Of a stretch of 7,959 nt of DNA, positions 6,752 through 7,959 are shown in pieces (position 1 is the first letter of the stretch; each line of letters opens with the position of its first letter). Origin of the DNA: Actinomycetes bacterium. GTDB lineage: Bacteria; Actinomycetota; Aquicultoria; CAJVYJ01; JAUVQD01. The notes under the pieces were generated by a model that was given only the letters and a program-made list of their open reading frames with translations, did no database searches and was not told where the DNA came from. The stretch spans positions 1-7,959 of the forward strand of contig JAUVQD010000053.1 of assembly GCA_030598355.1 (NCBI GenBank), written 5' to 3'. A program made the position numbers and the translations under genes.

Positions 6752-7558
6752 TTAGAGCAAGAGCTCTGTTTGCTCAACATTTTCCCTATTAACCGGATAA
6801 AAAGACGTTCGATGTAATTCGCACGGACCTTTTTCCTTAATGGCTTCGATATGTTCTGATGTCCCATAGCCTTTATTCATCGAAAATAAATAGTTAGGAT
6901 AATCCTCATGCCACTCTTCCATCAGACGATCCCGATAAACCTTAGCAAGAATCGATGCCGCGGCCACTGTCTGGCTTAAGCTGTCTCCTTTTTCTAGCTG
7001 CAAGGTGGGCATATCTTTTCCTTTTAGCTTAAAGCCATCGCAAATTACAAAATCGGGTTTCTTTTTGAGGTTGTCGATAGCGTCATTGAGCGCTTTGATA
7101 TTCGCCGCTTGCAGCCCGATGGTGTCGATTTGGGCCGCAGATACTTCCGTCACGCTCCACGCCACTGCTTTGTCTTTGATGATTAAGGCTATTGACTCTC
7201 GCTGTCTGCTTGACAGCTTCTTGCTGTCGTTGATGCCAATGATTTTCTCAGTTGATTTCAAGATTACCGCCGAGGCGACAATCGGCCCAGCTAAAGCGCC
7301 GCGCCCAACTTCATCGGCACCGGCTATAAACCGATGGCCCTGTGCTTCGGCTTCGCGCTCGTATTTCATCATCTGCCAGAGCCGGTCATCTTCTCGCCTA
7401 GCGCGCGCGATACTTTCTCGCTTAGACTTGGCGAGCTTCTTTGCGCCTACCCGCGGATCTTTATCGATTGTCAACAATAATTGATTTAGGTCAGATCCGG
7501 AGAGCCTATTGAGTGCTTCTTTTAATTCAGACAGCGATGCCTCGCGGGGATCGATCAT
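6752..7558 (-). CDS. rnhB: Ribonuclease HII
   Basis: This is a 268-residue enzyme that cleaves the RNA strand of RNA-DNA hybrids and incises at single ribonucleotides in DNA. All four metal-coordinating acids are visible: Asp82 and Glu83 in GADEVGRGALAGP, Asp174 in VICDG, and Asp192 in KGD. ASILAKVYRD (201-210) and KGYGT (229-233), followed by GPCELHRTSF, complete the family pattern. The first 75 or so residues precede the catalytic core and include DPR and a basic helix ending in MMKYEREAEAQGHRFIAG. This matches the N-terminal extension of Bacillus-type RNase HII, which E. coli RnhB lacks. The ATG at 7558 is 6 bp after the lepB stop, and an AGGTAA overlapping that stop serves as ribosome site, so the two are probably co-transcribed. 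No yraN follows, although that gene often lies next to rnhB; instead a convergent gene is met after about 200 bp. Confidence 0.96.
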   Translation of the reverse strand: MIDPREASLSELKEALNRLSGSDLNQLLLTIDKDPRVGAKKLAKSKRESIARARREDDRLWQMMKYEREAEAQGHRFIAGADEVGRGALAGPIVASAVILKSTEKIIGINDSKKLSSRQRESIALIIKDKAVAWSVTEVSAAQIDTIGLQAANIKALNDAIDNLKKKPDFVICDGFKLKGKDMPTLQLEKGDSLSQTVAAASILAKVYRDRLMEEWHEDYPNYLFSMNKGYGTSEHIEAIKEKGPCELHRTSFYPVNRENVEQTELLL

Positions 7559-7564
7559 GAGTTT

Positions 7565-7959
7565 TTACCTGAGCAACCCAACCCGATCAGGGGGCCAATA
7601 TACCATAAAGGCCTTCCCCAGGATTTTTTTCTTATCAACCGGACCAAAGAAGCGACTGTCCTTGCTGTTGGGTCGGTTGTCGCCCATTACAAAAACCTTA
7701 GCCTTTGGCACTGTCAACGGGCCAAAATTGCTTGTAGGAGAATCGGGATGTGTATACTTTTCCTTCGAGGCTTTTCCATCTACCAACAACTGCCCGTTAT
7801 CAACCTGAACACTCATGCCTGTGGTCGCCACAACCCTCTTAATAAAATCTTGCTCAACAGAATTTTGGCTGTCTGGTGCCACAAAGACGATAACATCTTT
7901 TGGTTCAGGAGATCGAAAACGATAGGTAAATTTCGAGACCAGCACACGGTCTCCAGGCA
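7565..7959 (-). CDS. lepB: Signal peptidase I, C-terminal part (5' end outside window)
   Basis: The frame is open through the right edge of the window, and about 130 residues are visible. Type I signal peptidase is a membrane-anchored Ser/Lys protease that removes signal peptides from exported proteins. The visible part begins PGDRVLVSKFTYRF, a conserved block that normally follows the catalytic-Ser motif by some 20 residues. It continues with DFIKRVVA, where the Lys is the general base, and MGDNRPNSKDSRFFGPV, the structural box E. The GTG at 7945 lies inside a conserved block and is not the true start. The membrane anchor and catalytic serine lie outside the window, so completeness cannot be tested. 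The segment after the catalytic Lys reads ATTGMSV, where many family members have GLPGDxV. Its stop lies 6 bp before rnhB, and lepB-rnhB adjacency is a common arrangement in Gram-positive bacteria, often downstream of rplS. Confidence 0.93.
   Translation of the reverse strand, partial: PGDRVLVSKFTYRFRSPEPKDVIVFVAPDSQNSVEQDFIKRVVATTGMSVQVDNGQLLVDGKASKEKYTHPDSPTSNFGPLTVPKAKVFVMGDNRPNSKDSRFFGPVDKKKILGKAFMVYWPPDRVGLLR

Noticed and set aside
6748..6764. Inverted repeat gctctt-agagc-aagagc at the rnhB 3' end
   Set aside because: It could form a 6-bp stem between the convergent genes, but it overlaps the last rnhB codons and no T-rich tail follows on either strand.
7005..7484. 159-codon open frame on the plus strand opposite rnhB
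   Set aside because: It is antisense to a clearly real RNase HII with intact catalytic residues and shows no protein family features.
1..7959. CRISPR arrays, tRNA or rRNA genes, insertion sequences, riboswitches
   Set aside because: No spaced identical repeats, transposase-like genes, terminal inverted repeats or recognisable RNA gene signatures were seen on either strand by reading; gene-free DNA is limited to short gaps.

Overview
The window reads as an ordinary chromosomal segment from a mid-GC bacterium (roughly 45-50% GC by eye). It holds seven confident protein-coding genes, two of them cut by the window edges, plus one doubtful small gene. The standard genetic code fits throughout. 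Three things point loosely to a Gram-positive-type lineage (Bacillota or a deep Actinomycetota branch): the RNase HII has the long N-terminal extension typical of Bacillus-type enzymes, lepB and rnhB are adjacent, and there is an EgtD-type histidine methyltransferase. The lineage is inference and cannot be fixed from this sequence alone.

Layout from left to right: (1) 2-409 (+), the C-terminal 135 residues of an EgtD-family histidine methyltransferase (ergothioneine pathway), convergent with its neighbour and only 4 bp from it. (2) 414-5800 (-), a four-gene unit transcribed right to left: uppP (undecaprenyl pyrophosphate recycling), ftsK (septal DNA translocase), a membrane-anchored SpoIIE/RsbU-type PP2C phosphatase, and a two-domain FAD/NAD(P) flavoprotein of the disulfide-reductase superfamily. 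The flavoprotein keeps the N-terminal redox cysteines but lacks the usual C-terminal His-Glu pair. Gaps of 6, 59 and 60 bp with no visible terminator suggest co-transcription. (3) 5801-5867, a short divergent promoter region with three 9-bp repeats and overlapping candidate promoters. (4) 5868-6551 (+), a small class I SAM methyltransferase of unknown substrate with a GTG start that may be leaderless. (5) 6552-6751, a 200-bp gap holding a probable 58-residue membrane-peptide gene that is intact only if one T is added to a T5 run. (6) 6752-7959 (-), lepB (N-terminus beyond the window) followed by rnhB, 6 bp apart.

The middle unit joins cell-wall lipid carrier recycling, chromosome segregation at the septum and a membrane phosphatase, so a cell-division or envelope theme is plausible. 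The pairing of an FtsK/SpoIIIE translocase with a SpoIIE-like membrane phosphatase is the most suggestive context. No CRISPR array, mobile element, tRNA, rRNA or clear intrinsic terminator was found, and I see no convincing evidence of a wholly new multi-gene system. The observations most worth following up are the flavoprotein without its catalytic dyad, the frameshifted small membrane ORF, and the promoter architecture between uppP and the methyltransferase.
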